DNA of 64,000 nt from Akanthomyces muscarius. Taxonomy: Eukaryota; Ascomycota; Sordariomycetes; Hypocreales; Cordycipitaceae. Both the position numbers and the translations under genes were made by a program. The notes beneath the pieces are model-generated. The model did not search any database. It was not told where the DNA came from and saw only the letters and a program-made list of their open reading frames with translations. The DNA is taken from contig NC_079243.1 of the NCBI RefSeq assembly GCF_028009165.1, forward strand, positions 3,596,001 through 3,660,000. The letters run 5' to 3'. Positions 52,910-62,481 of the stretch are shown piece by piece (the first letter of the stretch is position 1; every line of letters begins with the position of its first letter).

Positions 52910-53938
52910 CTATTCGAAATTGTCGTAGTACGTAACCTGAAACTGCCCATCACTAGTCTGCACCACACGAGCATAGTACTTGCCCTGCCCAGGGCCACCT
53001 GTAAAGTCTACGGTTGCTCCATCTCTGGCAACGGAACTATAGTCGACAATCTCGCCTGCAATCTGCTGACTTTCTGTAACGAAAAATTTCATCTTCGGTG
53101 TAACTTGGAGCTTCATGTTGTTTCGCGGCGCAGTCTATGGATTGTGTTGTTACAGTGGTCAGCCTTACCCATCGGCAACAATTGAGACCGTGTGATGGCG
53201 CTCTAGGACGGCAGGCACATTACATACCGATGCAACTGGCGCGACTTGACCGCGGTTATTCACTTTGGCCAATCCGACGAGGTAAGTATTGTTTGGCATC
53301 TTGAGGTCGCTCCCAGTATTGAACTGGAACGATTCAGGATTAGCTGTCGGCGACACCTCCTCCAGGACCGGGAAATCTTGAACGAGTTTCATATCAAAGG
53401 TGCCTAGTCGCAGATTAGTACAGCCAGTCATAGTGCGCAGGTTGGCTTTTCAAGCCGCTGAACTCGGCTAGCGAGTGTCTTCTACTGCCACCAGGGCAGG
53501 CTAGTGGCGGTAGCAGCCTGCGGTGGTCAGGTATCGTGATATATCTGTGTACTCACTTCCAGGATTTGAGGGTGTGCCCAAATTGCTCAACAAAGACATG
53601 CCGCTGTTGACTACAACGCCGGGTGCAGGGTTCGTGGGCACCGTGCCAGTCCCTGGGGTGGTCAGCCGTGGTTCTTTTTTCATCAAATATACGTGGCCTC
53701 GCAGGAGGGGGTCGGTCTGCGATGCCTATTCTAGTAGGCGACAGATTCCTCACTTACAAGCATAAAAGTCAACCCCAGTTCGGACCTCAAAACTACCACC
53801 ATAAGGCACGAATGACGTGTACCAAACGTTCATCCAAGGCTCCTGTCCGTCGGAGAACTGAGGGGTGTCCATGAACACGGCGTAGTTCGTGTTCTCACCC
53901 CTGTTGTTCTCGACTGAGATGGTGTAATCGGCGGACAT
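52910..53938 (-). CDS. Conserved hypothetical protein, 225 aa
   Basis: Four exons (53938-53758, 53652-53557, 53403-53228, 53134-52910) encode 225 aa. Phases close and each junction restores continuous, protein-like sequence: VDFYA|WTGTVPTNPAPG, then TPSNPG|STFDMKLVQDFP, then VAPVAS|TAPRNNMKLQVTP. The protein has no signal peptide or membrane span. It is rich in Thr, Asn, Gly and aromatic residues, with short beta-prone segments such as YTISVENN, FEVRTGVDFYA, YLVGLAKVNNRGQVAP, MKFFVTESQQ and YYARVVQTSDGQFQVTYYD. This suggests a soluble beta-rich fold. The family and function are not recognised. The start was taken as the ATG of MSADYTISVENN. A non-ATG extension of 12 residues is open upstream but has no support. 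Confidence 0.75.
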
Positions 53939-56422
53939 GTTGCTGCAAGGTGAGGGAAGCGTCCAAGTAATCAAAGAAGCGGAGTCAAGGGTGATTGAGA
54001 AAGTCTGAATCGAGAGTAAGGTAATGTACAGGTGAAGCTGGCTTCGTCTGCGAAACGACGAGCTTTATATACGCCACAGTCAACCATGGCGTCACTAATA
54101 TAGTCTTCATCGTTGCACAAGTGGTTAGATTGGTGTGTGTTGTTTCGGCAATTAATATCCCTCGCTCCTGTGTAAATATTGGATACTGAAGTCGTGCGAG
54201 ATGCGCAAAAGAAAAGAAGAGGAAAGAAAAGCCACAGCTGCATATCTCGCTCGATGCCGCGTCAAGTGGAGTTGTGGCTGGAACATCGAGCTCCAATCCC
54301 AGGTTTCAGCTGTCTTGCGCTTTCCAGCCGCTGCCGTTTCCTTGTTGCGCAATGCGGAGTTACATGGTAGGTACATGTAGTTACAGGACCGGTACGGGAC
54401 TCGTACGGCAACGAGTATCGAGACGGCGCTGCGCCGCATTGTCATGTGCTCGTTAGTCGGACTCGAACAAGCCAAACTGCAACTCGAACTGAGGCGCACA
54501 TTGGCAGGTCAGGCTGTGCATCTGGCAGATGATGAAGACGGTGAAGTGGGGAAACCAGATTGCCATGCTGGCCTTGCCATTGTACTCGTCAGGTGGTCGA
54601 ACTACAGTGCCTGTAATGGGGTGCTTGAAGGCTTCTGCCTACCATCGCCTCTGGATCGTTGTGCCTGGCTAAGTCGAAGCGAAATACACTGATTTACATC
54701 GTGCGCTTCAACGCTTCGTTTGTCTATGATCGTCACTGCGCTACGTTTTCTAGACCGTGACGCGTTGTGACGTATTTGCCCACGACATCTCTGTCACTTC
54801 CTCCAATGAACGCAGCTGCCCTAAGCCATATTTGGTAGCCACCACGTCCTCTGGCGTCTTATCCACGACCTATGGCGGTACTTGGGACGTCCCATATTAT
54901 TCTGGCTGCTGTTATCAATGTAAATGCCTGCGGATGGTTTCTCTTCCAAGTGACTATGCGCATAACGCTGAGACAGGAATTCAGAAAGCCCACTAGCTTC
55001 CGTAGTGACCGTTTGCCGTAATCAGATTGTGGCTCGAGACCATGCCCATTACGCCACTGTACTACATCTATCCGATCAAGATGTCCCACATCGTACTAGC
55101 ATTGTGATTCATGGCTGGCTGGAACAGACCCTAGCACCCGCATGCATTAGTCTTCAGCCAGACCGCTAGCCGAGACAGTAGACACGCTGATTCTACCGAC
55201 GATGAAGACTGCAGCTGAGCTGAGCCCCCCACATTAGGAATGTTACACTGTCCAGCAAGGGTCAATTCACTGTTTTCTGGTAAAAACTGCACATGCCCGT
55301 GAATATTGTCAAATTAGCAACAGCTAGCGCTTGCATCTGGTATCTGTGATTCTCGGTGAGGCTTATGTATATGCTTCCGGTGGATTTTGCTGCTTCTTTT
55401 GGCACTGTCTCATGATATGGTCAAGAATCGAGTCCAAGTCTGTGCCGACCAGCATTGTACTTGTGGCATTCTTCTCCGTAAGCGTTTATAATAGCAGCTA
55501 CGTCTCAGACATGCAGATGAATACGTGTCTGTACACGATTGGATAAATTCAATTATGTCGCCTGTTACTAAGAGAACAACGAGATTATGTTGTCTTTCGA
55601 CTTTTCATACAGTACAGGCAGCATCTGTACTAGGTTGACAACGGGGCTCCGTTGCTCTGCCCTCAACGAACAGCTCGTTCAATACTGCAGTCACTTTTTA
55701 ATTAATCCGTTGCAAAGTCCAAACTCGTAAAAGTAGTATCCTTGATTACGGACAGTCCGTCTAGTTTCTGGGTTGACCGTTATGTCGGGAGCTTGGTAGT
55801 CTCCGTATGTTTGCCCATCATACCCACTGGACAACCGCGAGTCTTCCTTCGATGACAACTCCATCGTCGTGGTATATAAAGCTCGAGAAAGACTTGTATG
55901 ATGTGCAATGAGGTCTGAAAATGCTTCCGGCCCCTTGTGCTTCCCACACAAGGGAACAGGAATGTCCACCGAATTCATGACGACCAGATAGGTTGCAGTT
56001 TTCCGCAAGGAATTTGGAATCATAGAGAATCAACATCAGATAAGGGCGCAAACTAATTCTGAACTCTATTACGGTATTAGGTCCGCGGTCACTCACAGGG
56101 CTCCTAATTATTAGTGCGGCCCGCGATTTACACCAATAGTACAAAGACTAGTCGTGCGGTTCGGGTCTCGCCAGCCAATAAGCTGGCAGTCCGGTTCGCA
56201 GAGACAAAATCGCACTAAGTAGTTGTCGAGGTTGTCGCAGTTGGTGTCGGAGTTTGTAATCAGTGCCAACCACAAGCGACATACCGTTATTACTACTGAA
56301 TACAGCCCGTAATGCTATATAGTTTGAGCATTTTCATGTAACGTACTATTTGATAACATGTCTTATAAGTTCCCTCCTGTAGACCTTCGAGCTCTCCTAT
56401 CACATTGAGAAACCATAGCAAC
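53939..56422. other. Intergenic, 2.5 kb, AT-richer than flanks
   Basis: No well-supported gene was seen. A 110-codon minus-strand ORF at 55691-56023 overlaps a segment that has a diverged copy at about 58030-58215. A tRNA-like box-B match (TTCGAGTCC on the minus strand near 54460) lacks a fold. The region leads into the decayed Rossmann-fold remnant. Confidence 0.4.
55905..56100. repeat. Diverged duplicate segment, copy A
   Basis: This segment aligns collinearly, by eye, with 58030-58215. Shared parts include CTGAAAA near the start, an ACGAC..GA.AG block, TTTCC.CAAG, an exact 15-mer ATTTGGAATCATAGA (56012-56026 against 58133-58147), and GGTCCGC..TCACTC at the end. Many differences are transitions. 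Confidence 0.55.
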
Positions 56423-56629
56423 ATGACTGGTATAGTGCTGGTCGTTGGGGCGTCCGGCAAAATTGGCGTTAATGCAATTTTCGCCGCTCGGCGAGTAGAA
56501 CACAATGTCATGGCAGTGATAAGAAATAAGCAGTCTCGGAACTAGTTGCTATATCATCTTGGCTTACAAGAGGGCATCGTTGCGGTAGCTGTCACAACAA
56601 CGCTGTATATAAAGGCAACTGTTGCATAA
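56423..56629 (+). pseudogene. Remnant of an NAD(P)-binding (NmrA/SDR-like) gene
   Basis: An ATG at 56423 opens a 40-codon frame whose start, GIVLVVGASGKIG, is the beta-alpha-beta nucleotide-binding signature GxSGxxG. It continues through ARRVEHNVMAVIRNKQ. An in-frame TAG stops it at 56543-56545. The same frame then resumes with LLYHLGLQEGIVAVAV, which fits the next part of NmrA-type proteins (typically .LF.HLG..EGI....AD), before TAA at 56627-56629. Nothing further of the usual 250-300 residue protein follows. The premature TAG can be explained by a C-to-T change in CAG. It is probably a truncated, decayed gene copy. Confidence 0.6.
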
Positions 56630-56712
56630 ATACTTCAGATATTCTACGCTAAAACGTATAGCTATCTAAATCCAGCGCACTAACTGTTGAAGCATTGGTC
56701 TTTCCAGGTAAT

Positions 56713-57648
56713 CTAGTAGGTCCCTCCTGATACAGCAATCCATTGTGCCGTGATCCAGCGGCTCTTTTCAGAAACCAAGAGGAGCGCGGCGTCCGCCATG
56801 TCCTGCAACTCACCCAGTCTTGGTTCTGCTTTGGTCCTGGCAATGATGCACTGAGCCATCTCGCTCGACGTTCCGTCTTCCTTTATCCACAGCTCCCGAG
56901 TCAAGTCCGTGACAAATGCACCAGGTGCCAGCGTGTTCACTGTAATGCCGTGGGTGAACCCCAGCTACAACGCCATCCTGTTAGTTCTCTGAAAAAAAAA
57001 AAAGCTAGACATTGGTTTAGATATAGATATGTGACATACCTCTCCAGCCCATGCCGACGTCAGAGCATCCTGGGCTGCCTTCGCGGCGGCATAAACCGCA
57101 TAGCTGTCGAGCTGCATCCTGGATGCTGCAGTTCCGACATTTATGATGCGACCACCTTTCGGCATCTTGCCCACTGTGACAACTGCCTGTGTCAAGTATG
57201 TGGCACCAAAGACATTGGCCCCAAAAATACCGGTAAAGTCGTCTGCCGTCGTCTCCAACAGGGGCTTGTGGCCAGCACCGCCAGCATTGTTGACTGATAA
57301 CAACCACTGTCAGCTTGACGTAGACTCCCCTGCCTCAGCAGTCAAACACTCACTTAAAATGTCAATATGCGGCGTCTTCAGATCGGCGAGAGCCTGCGCA
57401 ACTATGTCGCGCGCCGTCTCCTGCTGGTCCACACGTCCGCAAACCACAGTGGACTTGACCTTGAAGTCGGCCTCAATACTGGCAGATATCTTTAGAGCAC
57501 TCTCTTTAGAACTGTTTGAAGCATAGTGAATGATCACAGAGGCTCCGTTCTTGGCAAAGGTCCTGGCAATGGCCGCCCCAATTCCACCTGTCCTGCCGGA
57601 ACCGGTAATCAAGGCTACCTTGCCAGCCAGAGAGAGCGTGTCAGCCAT
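56713..57648 (-). CDS. Short-chain dehydrogenase/reductase (classical SDR)
   Basis: Three exons (57648-57354, 57293-57040, 56964-56713) encode 266 aa. The protein is an NAD(P)(H)-dependent oxidoreductase. Visible motifs are the cofactor-binding TGSGRTGGIG (TGxxxGxG), structural NNAG spanning the first splice junction, INVGTAAS with a candidate catalytic serine, the YAAAK catalytic Tyr/Lys, and the C-terminal NTLAPGAF segment with ITAQWIAVSGG. Length and layout are typical. The substrate is not inferable. No membrane span or targeting signal is evident (C-term GGTY). The Rossmann-fold remnant lies just downstream on the other strand. Confidence 0.9.
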
Positions 57649-58892
57649 AGCAAAAAAAAGTGTCAAGAAAAGCTTCTGCGACAGATCTGAGCTGCTCTTC
57701 TCCCAGTTTATCCAGCGAAGGCCATTCTTAAGTAGATTTGGCTAATCGAGAAACTGATATGGCTGGAGTACCTTCAGAACAAAAGTCCGCAAATGGACAT
57801 GGCATCATTCATAGCAACCAATCAAGCGATTTCAGCTGCAGAATTACATTTGACTTGTAGAGTATCACATACTCTTCACTCATCGGTAGCTTATGATACT
57901 CCACTTCAAAGTCCGCAAATTGGTGCACCGCGTATGCCGCGCCTTCCACTCCCAAGAGGTGCCCGGCAGAAAGGATCAAATGTAGAAAAAAGCAACCATT
58001 TATGGTTTCCCCGGCACAATTCCTGCGCCTTCAGCTGTACTGAAAAGCTTAAAGCATTTTTTTGGTCCAAGCCATACCGGGGTGGGACCGCCTTTATAAC
58101 GACTGGACAGCTCACAACTTTCCACAAGCATGATTTGGAATCATAGAAAGGAAAGATTCAATCCATGCAAACGCATGAGTCAAATTTAGGCTCGACATGC
58201 CATTGGGTCCGCCCTCACTCGTATGGCGTCGGAGATGTCTCTGTGTAGGGGCGTCGGCTACACAGTCCGGCCAACTGAGCTGGTTGTCATCCGGCTATAT
58301 GTACACGTAGGTTACAAGCTCTCTACGGTTATTGCCAGTTAATATGGAGTCAATGGCTCACCGAGGTTGCGTATATAGAGAACTATCCGCAAAACGGCGG
58401 CCATGGTACGTCTGTGTCAAACAGCACCCACCTGTTCAAGTTGTAGAGAGAAACCGAATTGAGGCGGCAATAAATGCAATACTTCCTGCAAAGGCACAAT
58501 TCAAAACCCCAATCCTTCATGTCCCCGACAGATGCGTTGGTAGTATGTGCACTTGGCTAAAACTAGAGCGTGCCGGCATGGGCTCATAATTGAAATGGAC
58601 CATGACGTGTAACTTGATCTATGCACATGAGGGATCTGCTTGAGAGAACCTCGGGTTACCATGGCTCATGGAGGAGGGGAGATTCGCTCGGTGCGGCTAC
58701 ACACGCCTCTATCGTACGCTCACGCATGCGAGACCTGCTTCAACAGTGTACACTGAGGAACATTCACATTGAAAAACAACACTAGTTAATCAGAGTAGTT
58801 TGTGTAAATAATACAAATAGCTTGACATCAGCCATCATCATCACCCCGTGACCAACATATGCTGCCCATCTCCACGGGCCCCCAGCCAACCT
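57649..58892. other. Intergenic: SDR promoter and flank of the next gene
   Basis: This stretch carries the SDR 5' flank. The 13-mer AAAGTCCGCAAAT occurs twice (57782-57794 and 57908-57920), and copy B of the diverged duplicate segment lies here. Small open frames (117 codons and below) have no recognisable content. Confidence 0.4.
58030..58215. repeat. Diverged duplicate segment, copy B
   Basis: This is the partner of 55905-56100, in the same orientation and about 2.1 kb away, on the other side of the SDR gene. It shares the exact 15-mer ATTTGGAATCATAGA at 58133-58147. Relative to copy A it shows several C-to-T and G-to-A type differences. Confidence 0.55.
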
Positions 58893-59465
58893 CTACAACC
58901 CCGTCCTCTCCTCCTTCTTCGCCAGCGTCCCCGAGAACTTTCCTCCATTCACCGCATATCTCCAGCCCAAATAGCCCATCATCCCACCGACGCTCCCCAG
59001 CCCCGCCGCCCCGACCACGCCCCTCCAGCCCACCACCGCCACCGCCGGCTTCTTTGCCTCGCCGCCGGCCCTCGCCATCACCAGCAGCGCCGCCGCCGTC
59101 GCCGCGCCCATCCCGCCGTACGTCCAGTCGTCCGTCTCCAGCTGGCCCCGGTTCTCCATCAGCCGCCAGCTGCGGTCCTGCCGCTCGATGGCCTCCCGGC
59201 CCCACATGCGGCCGACGAGCGCGAGCCCCGTGACGCCGAGCGTGACGACGATGCTGCTCGCGCAGGACCGCAAAAGACGCGCCGCAAAGGCTTGGGGAAG
59301 CGCCGTCTTGGGACGCAGCGCGGGGATGACGGTGCGGGCGCCGGTGATACCGACGCCGATGAGGGTGCCCATGGTGACGGCGCGGGTGGCGACGTGCGTG
59401 GTGAGGATGGTGCGCGCGAGGGGCTGGTCCTCTGCGTAGGGCGCGTGCGGAAAGTATCGCGACAT
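58893..59465 (-). CDS. Small Gly/Ala-rich membrane protein, unknown function
   Basis: This single-exon ORF of 190 aa starts with MSRYFPHAPYAEDQPLART and has strongly GC-rich third positions. Hydrophobic stretches occur at about VTMGTLIGVGITG, SSIVVTLGVTGLALVGRMWG, GGMGAATAAALLVMA and GVVGAAGLGSVGGMMGYLGW. The glycine-zipper-like GxxxG spacing recalls small mitochondrial or peroxisomal membrane proteins, but no family was recognised. The basic, acidic-poor character between spans would suit an organellar membrane; this is inference. Confidence 0.7.
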   Translation of the reverse strand: MSRYFPHAPYAEDQPLARTILTTHVATRAVTMGTLIGVGITGARTVIPALRPKTALPQAFAARLLRSCASSIVVTLGVTGLALVGRMWGREAIERQDRSWRLMENRGQLETDDWTYGGMGAATAAALLVMARAGGEAKKPAVAVVGWRGVVGAAGLGSVGGMMGYLGWRYAVNGGKFSGTLAKKEERTGL

Positions 59466-60088
59466 TGTCTTCTTTCTTTTGTGTATGAGTGTAGATTTTC
59501 CAATCTTCGTCAGTCGGGCCGTCCAGAGTGCAAAAAGAGAGCTCGGCGACGTTGATTATGCAGAGTTGGCTGTTAGGAGCTCAGCTCACTCCCCCGCTTC
59601 ATGGCGTGTAAGCTCATCCCAAGTTTTGGCCTTGTGCTGAGTAGCCAACTACTGGTAGACCTTACCCTGTAAGCTGTCAGGCGATTGCAGCCGTACCTCG
59701 CGATCGTCCGCTAAATTACACCCAATCAGCGCCCTGTGAATTCAAATTAGCGAGTGCGAGCAGCCGGGTCGTTGCTCCACAGGCGATCCTTCTAGCCGGC
59801 TTCAGTGGATCTCGACATGAACAGCCTGTTATCCGTACAGCCTATCCGTGCAGCCTCACGTATCAGTATACACGGAAACATATATGGATTCATGCGTTGA
59901 CCAAGAAAGTACAGCAGCGAATACCGTATATACATGGTAGAATATTCATGCATTGACCAAGAAAAAACTTGCTATACAAACCACCATTCAACGCCTCATT
60001 ATGCTGTGTAAAACCAAAACTAAAATGCTGACTTGTCTCGACGCCACGGTTCGTCTCAAGCCTGATCCCATCGTCCACGGTACTGAAT
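59466..60088. other. Intergenic, tandem minus-strand genes
   Basis: This stretch holds the promoter of the small membrane protein gene and the 3' flank of the apc6 gene. A near-duplicate 20-mer-scale phrase (CATGCATTGACCAAGAAA-like) occurs at about 59890-59908 and 59948-59966. No gene was seen. Confidence 0.4.
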
Positions 60089-62009
60089 CTATTCATCATC
60101 CGTCATGTCCATCATGCTCGTGCCCGCCGCCTCATCATCGTCGTCGTCATCTAGCAGCGTCCTTCGCCTGTTGATGCCAAGCGCGCGACCCTTTCCCTTG
60201 TCCATCATGTTACGGCCCGTCCGCCGGCCGTTGATCTTCTCCGACGCCTCCGCCTTGCGCTGTTCCAGCTGCTGCTCAAACTGCAGCATGCCCTCCGACT
60301 CGTCCCCCTCGGCGTCGTCCACTATAGACTCGTCCAGCGCCTTGTTGAGGAGCTCGGTGGCGATGCTGTCTTGGGGGTTGATTGCGAGCGCTTCGTGGAG
60401 CACCACGGCCGCGTCTTCCGGCCGGTTCAGCTCGAGAAGAATCAGACCCTTGGCGTTGAAAATGGCGGCGTCTTTGCCGCCCATGCGTAATACCTCGTCA
60501 AACTGCTCCAGGGCTTCCTTGAAGTGACGCAAGCGTCGATACGAATGTGCCAAGTTTGTTCTTGCTGCTATCCATGCGGCCGGCTCGCTCCCATTGTCTC
60601 CTGCCATGTCAAGAGCTGCTCGAAAAAACTGCGCGGCATCTTTAAGTCGGTCTTGATGGTACCGGACAATGCCGAGTTCGTTGAGCAGCAACGGGTCGTT
60701 TTTGCACAGCCCATAGGCCGTCTTGAGAAACTCCTCTGCCAGGGCCATGTTGTTGAGCGCGTGGTTTTGCATGCCCAGAAACACTTGTGGCAGATGTGTG
60801 CCCATGAACAGTCGTGCTGCTGTAGAGTAGGCCGAGATGGCCTGGTCATGCTCGCCTTCCGCCGCAAATGTGTGTGCAAACCCGATCCATGCCGGGCCGA
60901 AATGCGCATCCATCATGCTCGCCTTGCTGAAATAGCGGCGTGCTTCCGCAACCTTGTCAATCGCAAAATAGTAGATACCCACCGCCAGCCAGGTGCACGG
61001 TTCTTCAGGATGCGTATCCGCCAGGTCGTGGGCTACCAGAAACAGTTCATTCTTCTTCTTCAGCTCGTATAGGCATGCCAGGTGCACAGGGTATATGTTA
61101 AAGTTGTACTTGTCGTCCTCAATCACACTCTTGGTCACCTCGAGCGCCTCACCATAGCGACACTGCGTGTACAGCTGGTCCGCGCGAGCGAGCTGCAGAT
61201 CCGCGTTCTCGCCCAGGTTGTAATGCGTCGAGAGTGAATCGTACGCGGTCTGGAATATGGCCGGATTTCTATACTTTGACAACCTCGTCGTGTACAGCAT
61301 CTTGGTAAACTCGGCCGCCTCCTGCGAGGCCGAGATGTCAGGCTCCGTCTGTATGGCGTCAAAGTTGAGGCTGTCGAGGAACTGCCACTCCTCGTCGGGC
61401 GAGAGCAGCGAGTTCTTCATGAGCTGCTGAAAGGCCTCGAAGCACTGAACATCGATGCGCACCGCATCCTTGTAGCACTCCTTGGCGCGGTCAAAGGCAT
61501 TTTGCTTGGCGTAGCAGATGCCGCGCAGGAAGCACATGGCCGCCTCGAAGCGTCGCGTCTTGGCCTCCTCGACCTCGTCGGCCTGCGCCGCGGCCTCGTC
61601 TCGTTTGCGCGTGCCCCGCTGCTGCGACTTGCGCTTGTTGCTCTGGCCATTGGCGATGAGGTGGGTTGGATTTCGTTCGCCCAGGACCGTCAGAGCTTCT
61701 TCGAACCGCGATTGCTTGATAAGGCAGTGGCCGGCGAGATATCGACACGACGGGTTCCTGTTGATGAGGTCTTGCTTGGCGAGGAAGGCGTGGGCACGAG
61801 TATAATTGCCGGTAGCAAAGTGGACTTGGGCAAGCCAAAAAGCATCCTCGTCATCATCTGTGGGCAGAGCATTAGCATACAGGGACGCAGAGTAGAAAAG
61901 TTCGCTGCGCACTGGTCATGGCGAGCAGCTTGTCGCCGATGAAGATGGCCGAGTCGTGCTGCGCCTTGTTGAGGGCGTCCTGCCGCCAGTCACGCAGAAA
62001 CTTTTCCAT
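60089..62009 (-). CDS. apc6: Anaphase-promoting complex subunit 6 (Apc6/Cdc16/Cut9-like), TPR protein
   Basis: Two exons (62009-61913, 61857-60089) encode 621 aa. This is a TPR scaffold subunit of the APC/C ubiquitin ligase, which drives sister-chromatid separation and mitotic exit. The start MEKFLRDWRQDALNK and NPSCRYLAGHCLIKQSRFEEAL are characteristic of Cdc16. Tandem TPRs run through most of the protein, for example NYTRAHAFLAKQDLI, FAIDKVAEARRYFSKASMMDAHFGPAWIGFAHTF read in two units, and LKDAAQFFRAALDM. The C-terminal tail is basic and then acidic (LLDDDDDDE ... MTDDE). An in-frame upstream ATG at 62024 would add MPSSA and cannot be excluded. The ORF starting at 61912 reads through the intron. 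Confidence 0.93.
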
Positions 62010-62225
62010 GGCGGAGGACGGCATTGCGGAATGCCTCGGTGGATGCAAGCGCTCTGTACAGATGTTTTGACGCAAGCAACGGCGATGTGCATGGCCGCCT
62101 CGATGTGGCACAACGTTGTGATGGAAGCTGTTTGGTGGCGCGCCTGGGACCGCGTCGCTCCTCACGCTCTGGCTGCCCCACATGTATACTCTATAATACA
62201 GAATAGCGGAACTGCCAGCAAGTCG

Positions 62226-62363
62226 GGACCCATGGCGCAACGGTAGCGCGTCAGATTCCAGTATTGGAACTTCCTGAAGGTGTACGTACCAACAACATCT
62301 TTAACACAATAACTACTTGTGTCTAACCCCATAACAGTAGGCGTTCGAATCGCCTTGGGTTCA
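62226..62363 (+). tRNA. tRNA-Trp (CCA), copy 1, with two introns (one mRNA-like)
   Basis: The acceptor stem pairs GGACCCA (62226-62232) with TGGGTTC (62356-62362), discriminator A62363. The D-arm is GCGC-AACGGTA-GCGC (62235-62249) and includes box A TGGCGCAACGG. The anticodon stem is TCAGA (62251-62255) with CCTGA (62273-62277), including one A-C mismatch at the loop end. The loop TTCCAG gives anticodon CCA. Intron 1 (62262-62271, 10 nt) follows position 37, and TGGAA there can pair with TTCCA. The T-arm AGGCG-TTCGAAT-CGCCT (62339-62355) is perfect and holds box B. Intron 2 (62282-62337, 56 nt) sits in the variable loop and is GT-AG with TCTAAC. Removing both leaves 72 nt with variable loop AGGTT. 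A T6 run follows at about 62382. Confidence 0.85.
62282..62337 (+). other. Spliceosomal-type GT-AG insertion in variable loop of tRNA-Trp copy 1
   Basis: This 56-nt insertion starts GTACGTACC and ends CCATAACAG, with TCTAAC 11-16 nt before the end. Its removal restores AGGT+T, the canonical five-base variable loop of eukaryotic tRNA-Trp. The length and signals match the protein-gene introns of this window (for example donor GTACGT in the kinase and UstYa-like genes). Confidence 0.75.
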
Positions 62364-62481
62364 ATTCCCTGTTCCGAACAATTTTTTGCACTTTTCTCGA
62401 ATTTTTGACGATTTTTTTCTTGGCCGTAGCAATACATCGTGCCACTATTCAAGCGGACTTAAGCGGCCTCGAAGCCAAGCC

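Noticed and set aside
53985..54296. 103-codon minus-strand ORF upstream of the hypothetical gene
   Set aside because: It could supply a hydrophobic leader, but no in-phase junction joins it to the MSADYT exon without invoking an unsupported intron.
54450..54475. Possible minus-strand tRNA from a TTCGAGTCC box-B match
   Set aside because: No box A, acceptor stem or anticodon arm at suitable spacing.
55691..56023. 110-codon minus-strand ORF
   Set aside because: It lies over the diverged duplicate segment, and the partner copy has only weakly similar, broken frames. No family match, so it is kept as repeat or intergenic sequence.
62256..62338. A single long intron spanning anticodon loop to T-arm in tRNA-Trp
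   Set aside because: No sequence just before the T-arm pairs with the 5' anticodon strand TCAGA, whereas CTGA right after the short intron does.
62226..62380. Alternative fold of the tRNA-Trp unit using GGGTTCAATTCCC as T-arm and TCGGGA/TTCCGA as acceptor stem
   Set aside because: That T-stem has only three pairs, and position 8 would not be T after that acceptor. The fold with AGGCG/CGCCT and GGACCCA/TGGGTTC is perfectly paired in both copies.
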